From Lineus longissimus (taxonomy: Eukaryota > Nemertea > Pilidiophora > Heteronemertea > Lineidae), in NCBI RefSeq assembly GCF_910592395.1, contig NC_088308.1:5471001-5535000 (forward strand): DNA of 64,000 bases, written 5' to 3'. Shown here piece after piece: positions 1-13,309 of the stretch. The notes under the pieces are model-generated. The model was not told the DNA's origin. It made no database searches and saw nothing but the letters and a program-made list of their open reading frames with translations. A program made the position numbers and the translations under genes. Within the stretch, counting starts at the first letter, position 1, and each line of letters starts with the position of its first letter.

Positions 1-1015
1 TACTGGTTTTAAGTGAACCTTTGGAGGCTAGGCCAAGGTACTTTAGACATTGTCTTAACTAAATTAGTCATAATTTTGAAGGTCTGGTCATGTGTAGCAG
101 TGATTGCAGACGTCACTGTCAACAGCAGATTTCAGTAGTCACCTCACAAAGATTTTCACACAAAGATGTTATTTGTTTGTTGATGAAATCAGGTGATGTC
201 GGCCCTCTGTGCTGAGTGGGCGATCATCTTATTTGGATTTTTCACCTGGCCCCGTTTTGAAGGGTAATTTATTCATCATGTGGTGCCCAGGACAGCCTTA
301 TTGTATTCTTGACAGGTTGAATGCACTACATATGTCGATTATGAGTTCATTTCCAATTGAATACGTTGGTCAAAATGAGCTCTACTACATTATACATCTA
401 TAACTCCATGTACTTTATGTAACTTGTCAGATACTGTGTATCGGACAGTAATTGCTTGCAGATAGAATTTATTAGAACTTTGGTATTCATGAAATTTGCA
501 TAGCTGGAACAGCCCTTTCAAAAAAGCCCATGATTGATCAAAATTGGTGCAGCCTACTTTTACCTCTTTTTGAATACCGTCATTTCTTTGTTGCTCTGAT
601 ATTATTGACAACAGTGTACTTATTTTGAGATGTGGAATAATAGCACGTATTCTTTGGTGTCCACCACATGGCGTGAGGAGTCATGGACTGATTATACACA
701 ATTGAGTTTTCGATCGATTCTTGGCATTAAGATCAGGAACTGACCGGGTTTAATCTCAGAATACAATGAAATACCACTATAGTCTATTGATTGAAGTGTA
801 ACATTGAGATCAGGTATTGTTCATAGAAAATATTGAATTGTAAGTATACATTGTAAGTAGAGCAACACCTTGGATATTATTTTCAAGGTCATAAGATGAA
901 GTAAAGACCAGAAAAGGGTGATTTTTAAAACCCGTTGGGCTATTTTGAGAAGTAGCAGGCAGTTTTCACGAACATTCGTTCATTTTGAAATTCATATCTT
1001 TACATTCACTTTCAG

Positions 1016-4000
1016 ATCTCTCCAGCTGGAACCTTCCTCAAAACAAGAAATACCTCATTTTCGTGAATCCGTTTAGCGGAACACGTAAGGCATTGACAAT
1101 GTACAAGGAAACTGTGGCGCCGATCCTGAGTGAAGCAGAAGTGTGCTATGATCTCGTTGTGACAGGTGTGTTCTATATAAAGCACCGAGTGCTCCGAGAG
1201 AGTAAAGACCATGAGGTTCAGGATGTGCCTTCACTGACTATAGCAGCACACTTTTTGAACCCACAAAAAACTTGTTTGGCATTGTTTTGGTGTTGTCATG
1301 TGCTGTTACAGGTCTCTTACAGCTGTGTTACCTCATTCTAATAATAGATTGATTGATTATGGTCATAAAATTGGGGCCCATATCAACTGCAGTAAAAGGT
1401 CATCATCAGAGTTGGCAATTTTAAACCTTGATTTGACCTGAAACCATTCACTCGAACTGATGATTTGTTCAATCAGCGCTACACCCTGAGCATTTCTGAC
1501 TGCTTTCCATTTATACACTTGGGTGTAGTAAGACAAGTAGATGGAGTGACTTGCCTACACACACTACATTGTGGGCTTCAAACCAGGGACCTCTTTACAG
1601 CAGCCATTACATTTAATACGTTGTCAAGCAAGCTGTCAGAAATCACATCAACTTCTGTTCTTGATAACTATTGACATAATATTCTCATGACTTTTTTGCC
1701 AATATTTCAGATTATCCGAACCATGCTCGTGACATGATGACAACATTGGACTTGACTGTCTACAAGGGCATTATCATCGTCTCCGGAGATGGACTGATAT
1801 TTGAGGTTCGTTTGAATTCCTGATCATAAAAAGATTTAAAAGTTACGGTATCGACCCCTAAACTCTCCCTCCCAACTGAATTGCGGTGCCCGACGATGTT
1901 GGTTGATGGTCCCTTTTGTTCTCTTCTAGGTGCTAAACGGCCTCATGATGAGGAATGACTGGGAGGAGGCAGTTAAGATACCAATAGGAGCTATCCCTGG
2001 TGGGTCCGGCAATGCTCTATGTTGTGCTATTAATCATGCAGCAGGGTAGGTTGATCGCATGATCCGGCAAATGGCAGAGTCAAAAAGTCTGCTTTGGATG
2101 ACGTGGTTGTTGGAGAGTGTGATGGCTTAGTGGTTGATGATTGCATGATCCTGCAAATGGCAGAGTCAAAAGGTCGGCTTTTGATGACGTGGTTGTTGAA
2201 GAGGATGTGATGATACATATGTGAGAGTGTCTGATTTCTAATCAAGAGAACATGGGTTGGAATCCTGGACAGGTCGAAATAACTTTGTTCTTTCCCCCTT
2301 TGAGGTTGATGCACTTTGTAGCCGGTCCATTATCGCCTCCTGAACATTCCATGAAAGTGAAGTGCTTTGAGCAAGTATCTATTAAGTGCCATGTAGAACA
2401 TGTTTAACATAAGTTCATAGAAGATTTGTCACAACATATTCAGCGTACAAAAGCCAGGTTTGCAGATTTCCAGCTGTCTTCATTGTTGAAATAAGTTCAG
2501 TATAAAATCTCGGCAGCTGTCACCAGCAATCTGGATCCATACGTGTACATGTACATGCATAACCATAGGACATAACATATTAAACATTGAATATGATCAT
2601 GAATATGCTGAACTGAAGATTTCTAAACAAATAAATCTTCTATAAAATTTGATTGGCAGCATGGATTATGAGTAATTCCATTTATCAGCTGTTGAGCAAA
2701 TTGAGTTTTTCTCAAACAAATGTCCTCAGTTAACTGATTTGGTGGAGATTTTAACTCAAGGATGGAAATCGAGTCTCGAGTTATATGCAGATCTGTAAAG
2801 AAGGGGGGTGCCCTGCCGCCCAATTCAGCAGGGCTGATCCAAATATCCTTAACTTTAATTCTAACCTTGCATTCATATTGTTTTTGTCTGATGCATAAAT
2901 ATATTTGTCTCCTGCCGTTTTCAGTGAGCCATTCCTGGAGAACTGGGCGCTACATTCTGCCTATATCCTGATCAAACACCAAATCGTTCCAATGGATCTC
3001 GTTGCCATCGACACTGCAAAGCGGCGCATATACTCATTCCTGTCGATCTCGTGGGGAATTATGGCAGACGTCGATATTGAGAGTGAAAAGTACCGTAGAC
3101 TAGGGCCGGTCAGATTCACCATCGGGGGACTTACTAGAATATTTAGTAAGTAACGGGGAGATTTCCGTAAGCTACTGCATTACTGGATAACTCATTGTTC
3201 GACTTGAAGGCCGTTTGTCAAAAGTATTATACTACCATGTACTCAGTTCTTGAGTGACTTTAAGGCAATCCTGGATACCGGACAGCAGGTGGCCAATACA
3301 GTAATGAACTGAGTTCCACTGAGTGCTAGAATTTGCTGTTACTGGCTCGCAAGCTTACAAACCCTGACCATGACATCCTTGGCAAACTGGGGGGTGACTT
3401 CAAACAGTGTGAACTGAACTACTCCATTTCCTACACCAGCATGCCCACAGCAATGCCAGGTGGCTCAGGAGACCAATATTAAGAACTAACTGCGAATGCT
3501 GGGTTTTGATAGGACTGCCGCAGTTGCTATCATATCATTTATTCATATAAAACGCTTTTCCTTTTCAGATCTGCGGACATATCGTGGGCGTTTATCCTTC
3601 TTACCCATTGATGAGTACGTCCCTAGAAGACCTCAATCAAGGGCTAAAAATCGTCGACCACCTGGACGAAGTGCATCCATGTACGAACCAGAACTTGAAG
3701 ATTTGGGAGGCAATGAACAAAGACGAACAATGTCATCATCAGAGACTTTCTCCACTTTCGATGATCAGCAACGGAAAATCACACACAGTGATTCCATATT
3801 GGATGACTCTATTCAGGCTGCACTTGATGAACAGCTGATGAACTTGTCCGTCAGTCTTGACGACTCTAAAACTCAGGTTGAAGACATCAATTGTAACAAC
3901 TCGTTAAAGTCGAATGAGTTTCATGATGACAGTGACATGATTCTAGAATCTTATGCAGAGACTGTGCCAACGCCTTTGTTACCAGCAAGGGACCAAGAAC

Positions 4001-4365
4001 CGCCCAGCAACTGGGTCAAGATAGAAGACGACTTCGTTATGGTTTTAGCTGCTTATCAGACACATCTTGGAAAGGATGTTTTCGCTGCCCCAGGTTGTAA
4101 ATTTGATGATGGGTGTATTCATCTATCGTTTGTCCGTAAGGGTGCGTCCCGTGGTGTTTTGTTTGGGTTGATGTCAGCACTTGAAACCGGGGCTCAATTA
4201 GAATCGCCTTACTACGAGTCGGTTCGTGTTTCCGCTTTTCGGTTAGAGCCGCTGACACCAGGTGGCATCATAGCTGTCGATGGGGAGGTGGTGGATTATG
4301 GGACCATTCAGGCGCAGATTTTGCCGTCCGCTGCAAGACTTATGGCGATCCCTGGTGGGAACTGA
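1016..4365 (+). CDS. SPHK: Sphingosine kinase (5' end outside window)
   Basis: Lipid kinase that phosphorylates sphingosine to sphingosine-1-phosphate. Five coding exons fit at 1016-1165, 1711-1805, 1930-2045, 2925-3145 and 3569-4365, all GT-AG and in phase, giving 459 residues; the N-terminus lies upstream of the window or in an exon I did not see. Visible hallmarks are the DAGK-catalytic start LIFVNPFSGT, the SGDGLIFEVLNGL nucleotide loop carrying the catalytic Asp, IPGGSGNAL, and WGIMADVDIESEKYRRLG, all typical of SPHK1/2. The last exon inserts about 130 Ser/Asp/Glu-rich residues (roughly 3620-4010) before the final beta-sandwich (LGKDVFAAPG to LMAIPGGN). Such a linker is more like SPHK2 than SPHK1, but orthology to either is not claimed. 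A candidate polyadenylation signal is AATAAA at 5491; another at 4370 is only 5 nt after the stop. Confidence 0.93.
1470..1612 (-). repeat. tRNA-related SINE fragment (probable)
   Basis: Inside a sphingosine kinase intron. Read on the minus strand there is a pol III B-box-like GGTTTGAAGCCC followed by GGCAAGTCACTCC and an ACACCCAAGTGTATAAATGG block. That is the usual layout of animal SINE bodies: a tRNA-like head followed by a conserved central or tail domain. No target-site duplication was identified, so the ends are approximate. Confidence 0.4.
2057..2212. repeat. 86-bp tandem duplication in intron
   Basis: Two diverged copies start at GCATGATCC, positions 2057 and 2143. Both contain GCAAATGGCAGAGTCAAAA and TGATGACGTGGTTGTTG. 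It lies just after the donor site that ends the exon at 2045. Confidence 0.75.
2220..2312 (+). repeat. tRNA-like SINE fragment (possible)
   Basis: GTCTGATTTCTAATCAAGAG followed by a B-box-like GGGTTGGAATCCTG and a pyrimidine-rich stretch (TTGTTCTTTCCCCC) resembles the anticodon-arm and T-arm part of a tRNA-derived SINE. It is adjacent to the 86-bp duplication. Confidence 0.35.
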
Positions 4366-7300
4366 CAACAATAAAGCTAAAAATACTTATCTCACAATTT
4401 AAAACCCAGGACTTGGTTTGGAAAAACCTGAAGAACTTAAGTGTTTTCATTGTTATCTAAGCTCTAACTCTGTTCTTGGATGGGGTATATAATTGTAACT
4501 GTTTAACATTCCTACTCTGCACTTTATATTTACAAATACATCTTGGAGCAGAAACTGAGTCTATCTAATATAGGTTTGTCATTTTACAGATGTATACATG
4601 ATACTATCAGTAGAAGGCATACCGTGTTGAATTCAATTCCATGCATTCAAATTACTTAAGATATGTGATAACGCCCCTTTGTCATGCGTCTTGCCTGGAC
4701 AGCTTAGTGAAGTTGACGTTTTTTCAACTATTGCTGGTTCTCTTTATCTTGAGTGTAGACATGTACTGAAGTACAGACATACATCCAGTATACAACATCT
4801 TTGCCAACCATGTCACGATATGCAATGTACAGAGTATTCCTATTTTTATCATGACATTTTGCCTTATTCCAAATGGTGCCATACAATGACAGCTTCCAAT
4901 AAATTCGTGAAAGGGCCGTACTGGCAACTTGGGTGAAAATGAATGATGGTCAAATGCTGTGTATTATAATGGGTTGATCTCAATATTCAGTGCGATTTAC
5001 TATTAGTATTTCTAAATATACACCATTGACAAAACCAGATTGAGCATAACCCCCAATTGCATCTAAATTCCATGTTCATTCTCAACATCTTTTAAAGTAT
5101 TCAATTTCCAGCAATCAATTTATACCAGATAAGTTACAGTTATCATCGAGCATAGAATCTATGATTTGTTAATGCTAGTTGTAGGAATGCCAACCAAGCA
5201 CATCTTCGAAATGGATACTGCATGCTACCATTCTTTTTTTTATATGCGTAGACTTCTCACAGTGAATCCAGTCCATTGTTGAACCTAAACAGATCTCGTT
5301 TATGTTATTTCCAGTATTAACAATTGTGATTTGAAACGTCTTATTACAATGTAAAAACTTTTGTAAATATTCTTCTTTCTGTCAGTTATGTTTTGAATAC
5401 TGTCTTGTTAATTTCAGAGATTTGAATGTGCTTGTGAATTTATTTATTCTAACATGTTGAACAAAATTTTGTGTCGCCACTCTGGGGTTCAATAAAGGTC
5501 CAAATGTTATGACCTAAAGTGTCGATCATCACCAAGGAGAATTTTCAGGTTTCAAACTAAAGTAATTGACTGACTTTCACCCTTATGGGCTAGTTTGATT
5601 AGATCATATGATGACAATATATCAACTTGATGTACAGCTGAGTGTTAGTACATGTACTACCCTCTTGCAGTGTTTTCACCCGTTCAAGTCCCTACATCTA
5701 CTAAAACTGCTAAAGACGACAGACATTTAGTGTTATGATAGCTTGGTAGAGGGAACAGTTATGTATTTCTATGTGAGCACCAAGTGTGAAAGGGATTTCA
5801 GGACATAACTTAGAATCCCCTGTTAGCTTGTTTCCTCCACAGCAAGGACTGCAGGAACACTTTGGAAACCACTTTTCACAGGCATTTGATTAATTTCAAA
5901 GTAAATTATTTGCTCTGCATTAACAACTGACCACAAAGCCTGTGGAATGTGAGAAACAGTTGAATCCGTCCTTCAGTCTTAAAAGACTGATTTTCTGTGT
6001 AAGAATGGTGAAACCTACACTGTAATTGACAAGTTGCATGTCTTCCAAAGCTGTGGTTGTAGGCTATGTGACTTGAATATGGGCATGCAGACACCGCAAG
6101 AGAAGTATAAGAGTGTAAATGTAGCAAAAGCTTTAATTGTAACCCAGTGGACTAGATGTGCTATCATGTTATCATTGTCTTAAAGATTAATGAAGTTTAT
6201 AGAGGAATATGTCGTTGTCAGATGTTTGACATCAATGATCCTTTATGGAGGTGTTGAACTTTCTGTTTTTATTCAGAGTGTTTTTTTCAGAAACTGCTGT
6301 AACACTATAAGATCAGGTAATATCATATGACAATTACTTGATAAGGTGTCAATTAGGATATCCATCCAATAAGTTCATGTATTTCTCGATTTTGGTGGGA
6401 ACATTCATGAGCCAGTTCTGTTCATGCAGCTTACTTGTATTATATTTTGTTTGTGTGAATTATATTTGAAGATTTTGGAAACAGGACCATATATTGGTCA
6501 GTTCCATGAGCAAATGTGCACAACTGAATCCAGGGATTGCGGCTGATGATTGTATTAGAACAACTGAGCTCTTTTAATTGTCTGTCATATTGACATTGGT
6601 GAACAAGAATTACTTTGGAACTTAAAAGTTTCAACATGAGTGTATTTGTGTTTTATATATGGTGTGTAAATGTTTTTAAATTTGTTTTGTGTGTAGCTGT
6701 TGCTTTTTAGCTTAGTTTCTGCAAATCCGGATATATTTGCGTACTTTATATTTTGGCATTTTTTGCATTTGCAGATAATCATGAAAATTTATGGGGGAAA
6801 TTACTGAAAATGAAATACAGAAAAATGGAATTACTGATACGCATTTGTCAAAATGCTAAATTTAAAGTGTGCAAAAGTTGCAATTTTACAAAACCATGAA
6901 ATAGCATGGCCGCGAATATTTCTGGGTGCGCAGTTTCCAAGACTAAGCTCCTTTCATATCTTCTGCAGCATTCCAAATCATTGTACCATTTGCCAACAGT
7001 CTGCAGGGTTCTGTACAATCATTTGTAACGTTATCATATCACAAGCAGAGCACGAATGTACTAGTAATCAAGCTATGTGACCCATCTCCGCTAAACTAGG
7101 TACATGTCACACGGAAGACGAGCCTAAATGACACCAGGAGATAATGGAGGAAATTGATGTGCTCAGATTTTACAGAAGACAGACAACAGTGAAATTAACA
7201 ACCAGTATGTCTCAACCTGCCAAGCTCAGTCGAGCAACATGCGCCTGGTTTTGCTAAGGGTGCCATATTTGACTTAACTTGATAGCCATTGTCTGTTGAC

Positions 7301-7980
7301 CAACTATCTGATCTAATTGACATCATGTGACCTTATGATTGACACTGACATTGAATCAGTATTAAAATTTGAGGATTATGCATTTCAATTTTAGACTCTG
7401 CTTGTGATATACTTATCCCGTGAAATGTTTGCCAAACTAAAGCTGGCAAATTACCTTGTGGTACACTACTGTATTTGCTACCGCAATTTGATGGTTAATG
7501 CGTAAGAGTTGAATCAGAAGGCTTGCAAAATTTCACAGCTTACCGGGCCGTATTGACTTAACAATCTTTAATCCAAACCAAATCTGACGAATTTCTTTGA
7601 TTCTCATTTCAATATTCCTACCGCCGCCATACTTTGAGAATTCCTGAAATACAATCAAGTTTTATATGAACAAGTAATAGATATTTGAGGGCTTAGAAGC
7701 ACAGTGATTGTTTCAGAATCTGATGATTATTATCATGTGTCAATACGAATTGCTTATTTTTCTATTGTTGTTTACATTATATATAAAGAAGTATGCTTGT
7801 GACGCGGTGTTTTCTGACAGTAGTCATCAAATGCCTAATCTTTGTAACATTCACTTCAAATCACATGTTATATACTCCAATTGGGCATTTTGCAAATATC
7901 TTAGTGATTAATCTGGCTTCTTTGCTGTTTAGTACATAATCACCTTTCATAGTTCTACTTACGTTTTGTTAGCACAAATT
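4366..7980. other. Sphingosine kinase 3' UTR, then gene-free sequence
   Basis: AT-rich, with no ORF showing protein-like composition or splice context on either strand. The first 1.1 kb is the likely 3' UTR, ending near AATAAA at 5491. Nothing else is supported. Confidence 0.6.
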
Positions 7981-7989
7981 TCTCGAGCG

Positions 7990-8090
7990 GCCTGAGGAAA
8001 TTGGGAGTTAATATTCCCTTCTCCAGCCCTGTTTGAGTGCAGGGCCGGAGAAGTGAACATTAACCCCTGATTTTTTCAGGAGGGACAATC
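7990..8090. repeat. Imperfect foldback element, MITE-like
   Basis: Two arms of about 45 bp face each other around a short loop near 8037. The right arm read in reverse contains CAGGGGTTAATGTTCACTTC and CTCCGGCCCTG; the left arm contains GGGAGTTAATATTCCCTTC and CTCCAGCCCTG. A further one-arm copy is at about 12029-12062, so this is a dispersed family. Confidence 0.55.
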
Positions 8091-11000
8091 CCAATGAATT
8101 GTTTTTTCACCATGACTTTATAGAGTCATATTATCACCATTGGCGATAGATAGGCAGTACAATTCGACAGCCAGAATATTTCCTGGTTTTCTAATCTCTT
8201 CAACCACTTTGCCATTTCTCGTGCCATTTCTAGAGACATTCCATTTATTCATTCAATAGCTTAGACTTCCTATTGATGTTTGAAAAAGATGATTTGACCA
8301 ATGGGTTAGGGCACAATCATTGAGTTTCACATACCATTTCACGTACCGTTTTCACATACCATTACCGTCACATACCCTGTCACTCTTAGGGGACAAATGA
8401 TTCAGTTTTGTTATAGGGGTCAAAGTTCTATGGTCTCTCCAAGCATTCACTTTATCATTCATTGACAATAGACTAGGACTGATTTTCCAGGTGGAATAAA
8501 TTTGCTTTCATGCTGGCAAAATGAATTGATACTTATAGTTGTAGATCAAGATGTTTCTGTCTTTATCAGTATTCCTAGTAGTCGGCTTGCTTTTCATACA
8601 GTCATTATATGAGAATTTATAACATATGTTACGATTTTAGGGAGTTTATAACATAGTAGGGTTTAGGGGAGTTCATCCTTAGTAAAATTGATTGATTATA
8701 GAGACTCTTAGTCTTGCCTCTCCATTGCTCTTTCGATGATCATATATTAGTTACTTCATATTATCCAAGTATTATTTAATTTATTCAATGTCTTTTACGA
8801 TTTATTTATCTAGATGAGCACATCTTTCACGCAGAAATTTCCAGTAGAAATATATTGCCGTTTTGGTGAATGTGTGTGCTGGCATTCTCCACTTTCCCTT
8901 GTTTTGGGGAGTTTTTGACCTTATGAAAAATTCTCACAGTTGCAGCGCATCAGATCATAGTAATTTTACAACCAATATCAGAAATTAGTGATTTGAAAAG
9001 TATTGATTATCTAAATGATACAAAGTTGTCATACTGACATTGACAATTTTCAAACAGAAACTGCTTTAAATGTCTGCTAAAATGTGAGTTTTTCCCCTTG
9101 TGAGTAGCCAAGAATTGTTTTTTGTCCTGAAATAATGTATTTCAAGCACAATTTTGTAACAGAATTTGTTGAAATTATTTCTACTCCAGTATTACCTACA
9201 CCATTGTACAATATCTCGATACTTAGGCTGTGTGCTGATTTGCATAAATAAAATGATTTGCCAAAAAATATTAGTTTTCTCATCTTTACCTCTAAGATTT
9301 TCCTTCCAAACTTTCTGTTCAAAAAGAGCTTCTTTCAAGCAAACCATCCTGTGCCAACACAATCCTTTACTGTAGAGGCTCCTCAGAGCCATCTACCCAA
9401 AGCTGGGCGTTGACGTCTCTTATATAACCATCTTGCCAAAGCTTATCTCTTACTGTAGAAACCTCTCTGCAAATGATCTCTTTCTGCTCGGACTTCTTGT
9501 AGTAATCCCTCTTCAGGCTGATCTTCTAATGTAGAGACTTTTAGTCATTTTCCCAAAGCTGAGCTTTGAGCTCATCTATAGATCCCAAAGCTGATCTCTC
9601 AATGTAGCAACTTCTCTGAGCCATCCATTCCAAATCTGACCTCAGACTCTAGGGAATTTCCTGTACCGGGTACATGTCAAGTGGCTGTCTTTCGGCAGTG
9701 CCTATTATACTCTTCCAGCTGGTTATCGTCACTACTTGACTCCTCCAGCTGGTTAACCATGTCCCTGTTACGGACACGTTAAACCGAGTCAGGCTACATT
9801 TCTGTTCGTCACTATTCTTGGTTACTATTGGTGTAACCTCCGAGAGCCAGTCATATCAGGGCCATGTATATGCTCCTCCCCTTGCATCAAATTACATAAA
9901 TATGGGATATCTCAGTGACCTCCGCGCAGTTCTTTTTATCAAGACGTGCCAGTTTTCTCAAAGTGTGCCTTGTTCCATTTGCATCACCATGCCGAAGTCC
10001 ATGACATCTATATCGTGACCCAGCATGATATGCCAATAACACTTCTGCCGTTGATAAGCCTGCTTGCCATAGGCCTGGTATCGATTGAGACGACACAGGA
10101 CTTCCTAGTAGAGGCGTGGCGTGCATTCAACAGCATTTCTCTAGATATCACAGCATAGTAGGGAGATACCAACCGGTAGACCCGTTAGATTCTTTGAGCC
10201 ATTAGATCATTCAACTGAGGTAAGTGAATTTCCTAATTGATTACTCCCGAAATGATAACGGTGCAGCAGTAATCATTGGTGACGTGAAATGGTCTCCGAA
10301 CCGGACGGACGCTCAGTTGTCCTGCGGATGCGTCCACCCTTTCTGTGTTGAGAGGACGAAATGGAACAACGTGTAAGATTGTTCCAAAGGGGTGCATGGC
10401 ATTTAGCTACGTACGCTCTAGACGTAGTGGTATCGGCCTCGTCTCCTCATCTAACAGAATGAATGAATAGGATGACGAAATAATACTGCCCCGGGAGTCT
10501 ACGGTGACACTGTATGCATGTTATATGATCATGACATTCACGACTCTCTCAAGTGTTCACACATGTCACAAAACTTCGTAAGGGGAGGGAAGGCAATGTG
10601 GGTGTTACGGTCAAACCCCCCCGGAACCAAAACAACATTATTCACATTCAAGGGGACAGAGTTACAGTCGCATCTAAAGGGGCCGGAATAACGGTCACAT
10701 ATCTCAAGGAATCGCATCAGTTTCGAGCACAACCATTAGTCCAACTCGAACGTGTCAGTCACATCTCATAGAGACAGAACGACTTTCAAATGTATCTCAA
10801 CGCAGGACAGCGACGGCAGTCAATCCCTCGGGGAACAATGGTTGTAGGAGGTGAAAATGAGGACATCTGACGTGTATTCAAGTCAAATACAAGAGTCAAC
10901 ATTAATTGTTAATATTGGCACTATCGATTTTATGTTGGCCATTCAAACGATCTTTTTTTAAAACTCAGTCCTGTTGTCGTCTGTCCAGGTAGGCCTATCC

Positions 11001-12028
11001 GTCCAATACGTGGTATCGCACCTGTGGTCCAGGCATATGTCGACAGATTTAATAAATGGTGCAATCAAGAATAAATAAAGACTATCAATAGATCATCTCG
11101 TAGCGACTGAACAGGAAAAAACTGAATAATACTAATCAATGGTGGGTGCATCACCTCGGAAGTAAGACCTCGTGCATTTGAGGTATGGGCCCGGTTTATG
11201 CAGTTTAGTTTAAACTTTTTCCACACTTATCATGTCGAGCCATTATAGATTGTGCGTGATGTGACTTGAAAATTGAGACACTTCAGTCCTCCAGCACAAT
11301 CATATCTTGTCAATGATGAATTACAAGCGCATGTCGAGTGGGCAATTAGAAACATGATCTGGCCCTTGTTTATCACGCCCACAGATCACGCGGAATTCGA
11401 TAGAATAATCGAGATGTAGGTTAAGAATCAAAAACAGTTCCTTATCTCGTCCTGGACTGTGGCAACATTTTTTTTAGGTCTGCGGGAACTAATTACCTCT
11501 ACAGACTAACGACAGCGATGTGTGACGGCTCGTAACTTCATCGTGGTCGATCCGACGGTAGCAGGCCCAGTGTCTATGCGGTGGTTGTGACTAGACACAT
11601 ATGCAGTCCATTTCGTCTGATCGTCTTGGCGACATGACGAGGCCGGTCCACTGCGTCCGGAGTGTGGTTGTGATTGGCTGATTGGTTATTGAGACATGCT
11701 CCGATTTTACTTTTTCATTCCATGAAACGGCGCGCATTTGTAGACCCATCCTGATGAAACATTTAGAGAGCGAGATTCATCTCTCGCTCGAACCAAAAAG
11801 GCGCCGTCTTCTTCATTTTGTTTGAAGGACCATGAGTGTATCACCAGAACCGCTTGTCTCCTTCAACGAATTGTACTTTTGAGGCGACGTATGAATTTTA
11901 TCCTGTCCACCAAGGTTTTTGCGTCTCGTCAATATTGTACATCTAAAGGAAGTATAAATCCAAGCAGGATGTGACATGAGTGGTTCTTCCTCGACACCAA
12001 TGCGTCTCTCCCCGTGACTTATCCTAAT
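8091..12028. other. Gene-free sequence
   Basis: No exon is supportable. 8327-8382 has a short degenerate run of CACATACC words. 9365-9640 shows loosely repeated phrases (TGTAGAGACTT, CCCAAAGCTGA) at roughly 70-85 bp spacing that look like a decayed minisatellite. 10100-12028 is a little richer in GC and may include the upstream region of the PLAC8-family gene. Confidence 0.5.
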
Positions 12029-12062
12029 GAAACCAGGGGTTAATGTCCGCTTCTCCAGCCCT
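12029..12062. repeat. One-arm copy of the 7990-8090 foldback family
   Basis: CAGGGGTTAATGTCCGCTTC followed by TCCAGCCCT matches the reverse complement of the right arm of the foldback at 7990-8090. It lies about 190 bp upstream of the PLAC8-family coding exon. Confidence 0.5.
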
Positions 12063-12250
12063 TACGAGGAGCACTCTGAGGAGAGACAGAGGTGATCCTG
12101 AGCGGATGTGATTACTGTCCATTTGAGGCAACATTCATGTTCACGCAGGCGGCCTCGTGTCTTCATCAACGTTACCGGACTGCCCGTTCGTATCACCCAA
12201 GCCTCGTGTCTCATGTTTGTCTTCTTTTCTTCAGATAACCGAGCTTCACA

Positions 12251-12574
12251 ATGGGAGATTGGCAACACGGATTCTGCGGTTGCTTTGACAACTGCGGCAT
12301 CTGCATAGTGGCGTTCTTTGTGCCCTGTTACACCTTCGGAAAGAACGCCGAAGCGGTTGGAGACAGTTGCTGTCTCTGCGGTCTCTGCTCCTTCGTCCCG
12401 CTTGTCAACCTGTTCCTGGGCGCGAGCATCCGAGGCAAGATCAGGGAGCGTCAAAACATCAGTGGTGGTTTCATTGGGGACTTGGTCCTCTGGTGTTTCT
12501 GCCCATTCTGTGCGATGGTCCAGGAACACCAGGAAGTCCAGCATTTCGGCGGGATGTCTATTGATCGCCAATAG
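12251..12574 (+). CDS. PLAC8/cornifelin-family cysteine-rich small protein
   Basis: Intronless 107-residue frame. It starts with MGDWQHGFCGCFDNCGICIV, and its many Cys residues sit in CGCFDNC, VPCYTFGKNAE, CCLCGLCSF and CFCPFCAMVQE blocks. That is the PLAC8 (Cys-rich) domain architecture seen in cornifelin, PLAC8 and plant FW2.2-type proteins, and the length is normal for the family. These are membrane-associated or cytosolic proteins whose biochemical role varies, so no specific function is claimed. A pyrimidine tract and AG at 12222-12233 immediately upstream look like a splice acceptor, implying a noncoding 5' exon and an intron in the 5' UTR. Frames on both strands overlap it but lack any family pattern. 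Confidence 0.88.
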   Translation: MGDWQHGFCGCFDNCGICIVAFFVPCYTFGKNAEAVGDSCCLCGLCSFVPLVNLFLGASIRGKIRERQNISGGFIGDLVLWCFCPFCAMVQEHQEVQHFGGMSIDRQ

Positions 12575-13305
12575 GACTGGAACATCGGGACTTTGAATTT
12601 GTGAACTCAGTCACAGTTCGTTCCAAAGGACACCTTTATTCGTGGTGGACAATTTGGACGGTTTGACTGAGTGGTGACTCCTCTTTCACGCTTTTCGATT
12701 TATTATGAGAGGCAAGAATATTTTGTATAGGATGTTTCAAAGAACTCCATTCGTCTCATCAGTACTTGATGATGTGCGTCCTCTGTTTAGCTTACAGCCA
12801 AGTGCTATTGTAAAAGAAATGTCAAAAGGGTAGAGTGTCCCAAGGATTCTTTTACATGCGCCATCGAGATATTGAACGCCATTGGTCTCGTTAGAAACAT
12901 ACCGTAATCCGCTACCATGCAATAGTGAAGGACACTTTTTCACCAACATATGATTTGACTGTACTGAGTAAGCAACTTCATATCATGCCGACACTTTCAA
13001 AATAAGGAACCTACAATCATTATGACACTTTCTAGCGGAGTGTTCTACATTTTTGTCACACATAACTTACCTTTTTCAAAATATCTCTAGCCTTCCTTGC
13101 GAAGTAGAAAGACATCTGTAAAAAGCGATACATGTACTTTAAAAATATATGAGTGGATAGTAGAAAATGAAATCCTTGTGTTTTTTTCTCCTGGAGTGAT
13201 TTATTATCAGATTATGTCCCCGAGTTGTCATACCAGCAATTTAGAAGAAAGTATAATGTCAATCAACCTTGCCATCCTAAAATACATTTATTAAAAGGAT
13301 ACGAG
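12575..13305. other. PLAC8-family 3' UTR and spacer
   Basis: No coding signal. It separates the PLAC8-family stop codon from the satellite array. No clear AATAAA was found close to the stop codon. Confidence 0.4.
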
Positions 13306-13309
13306 ATTA

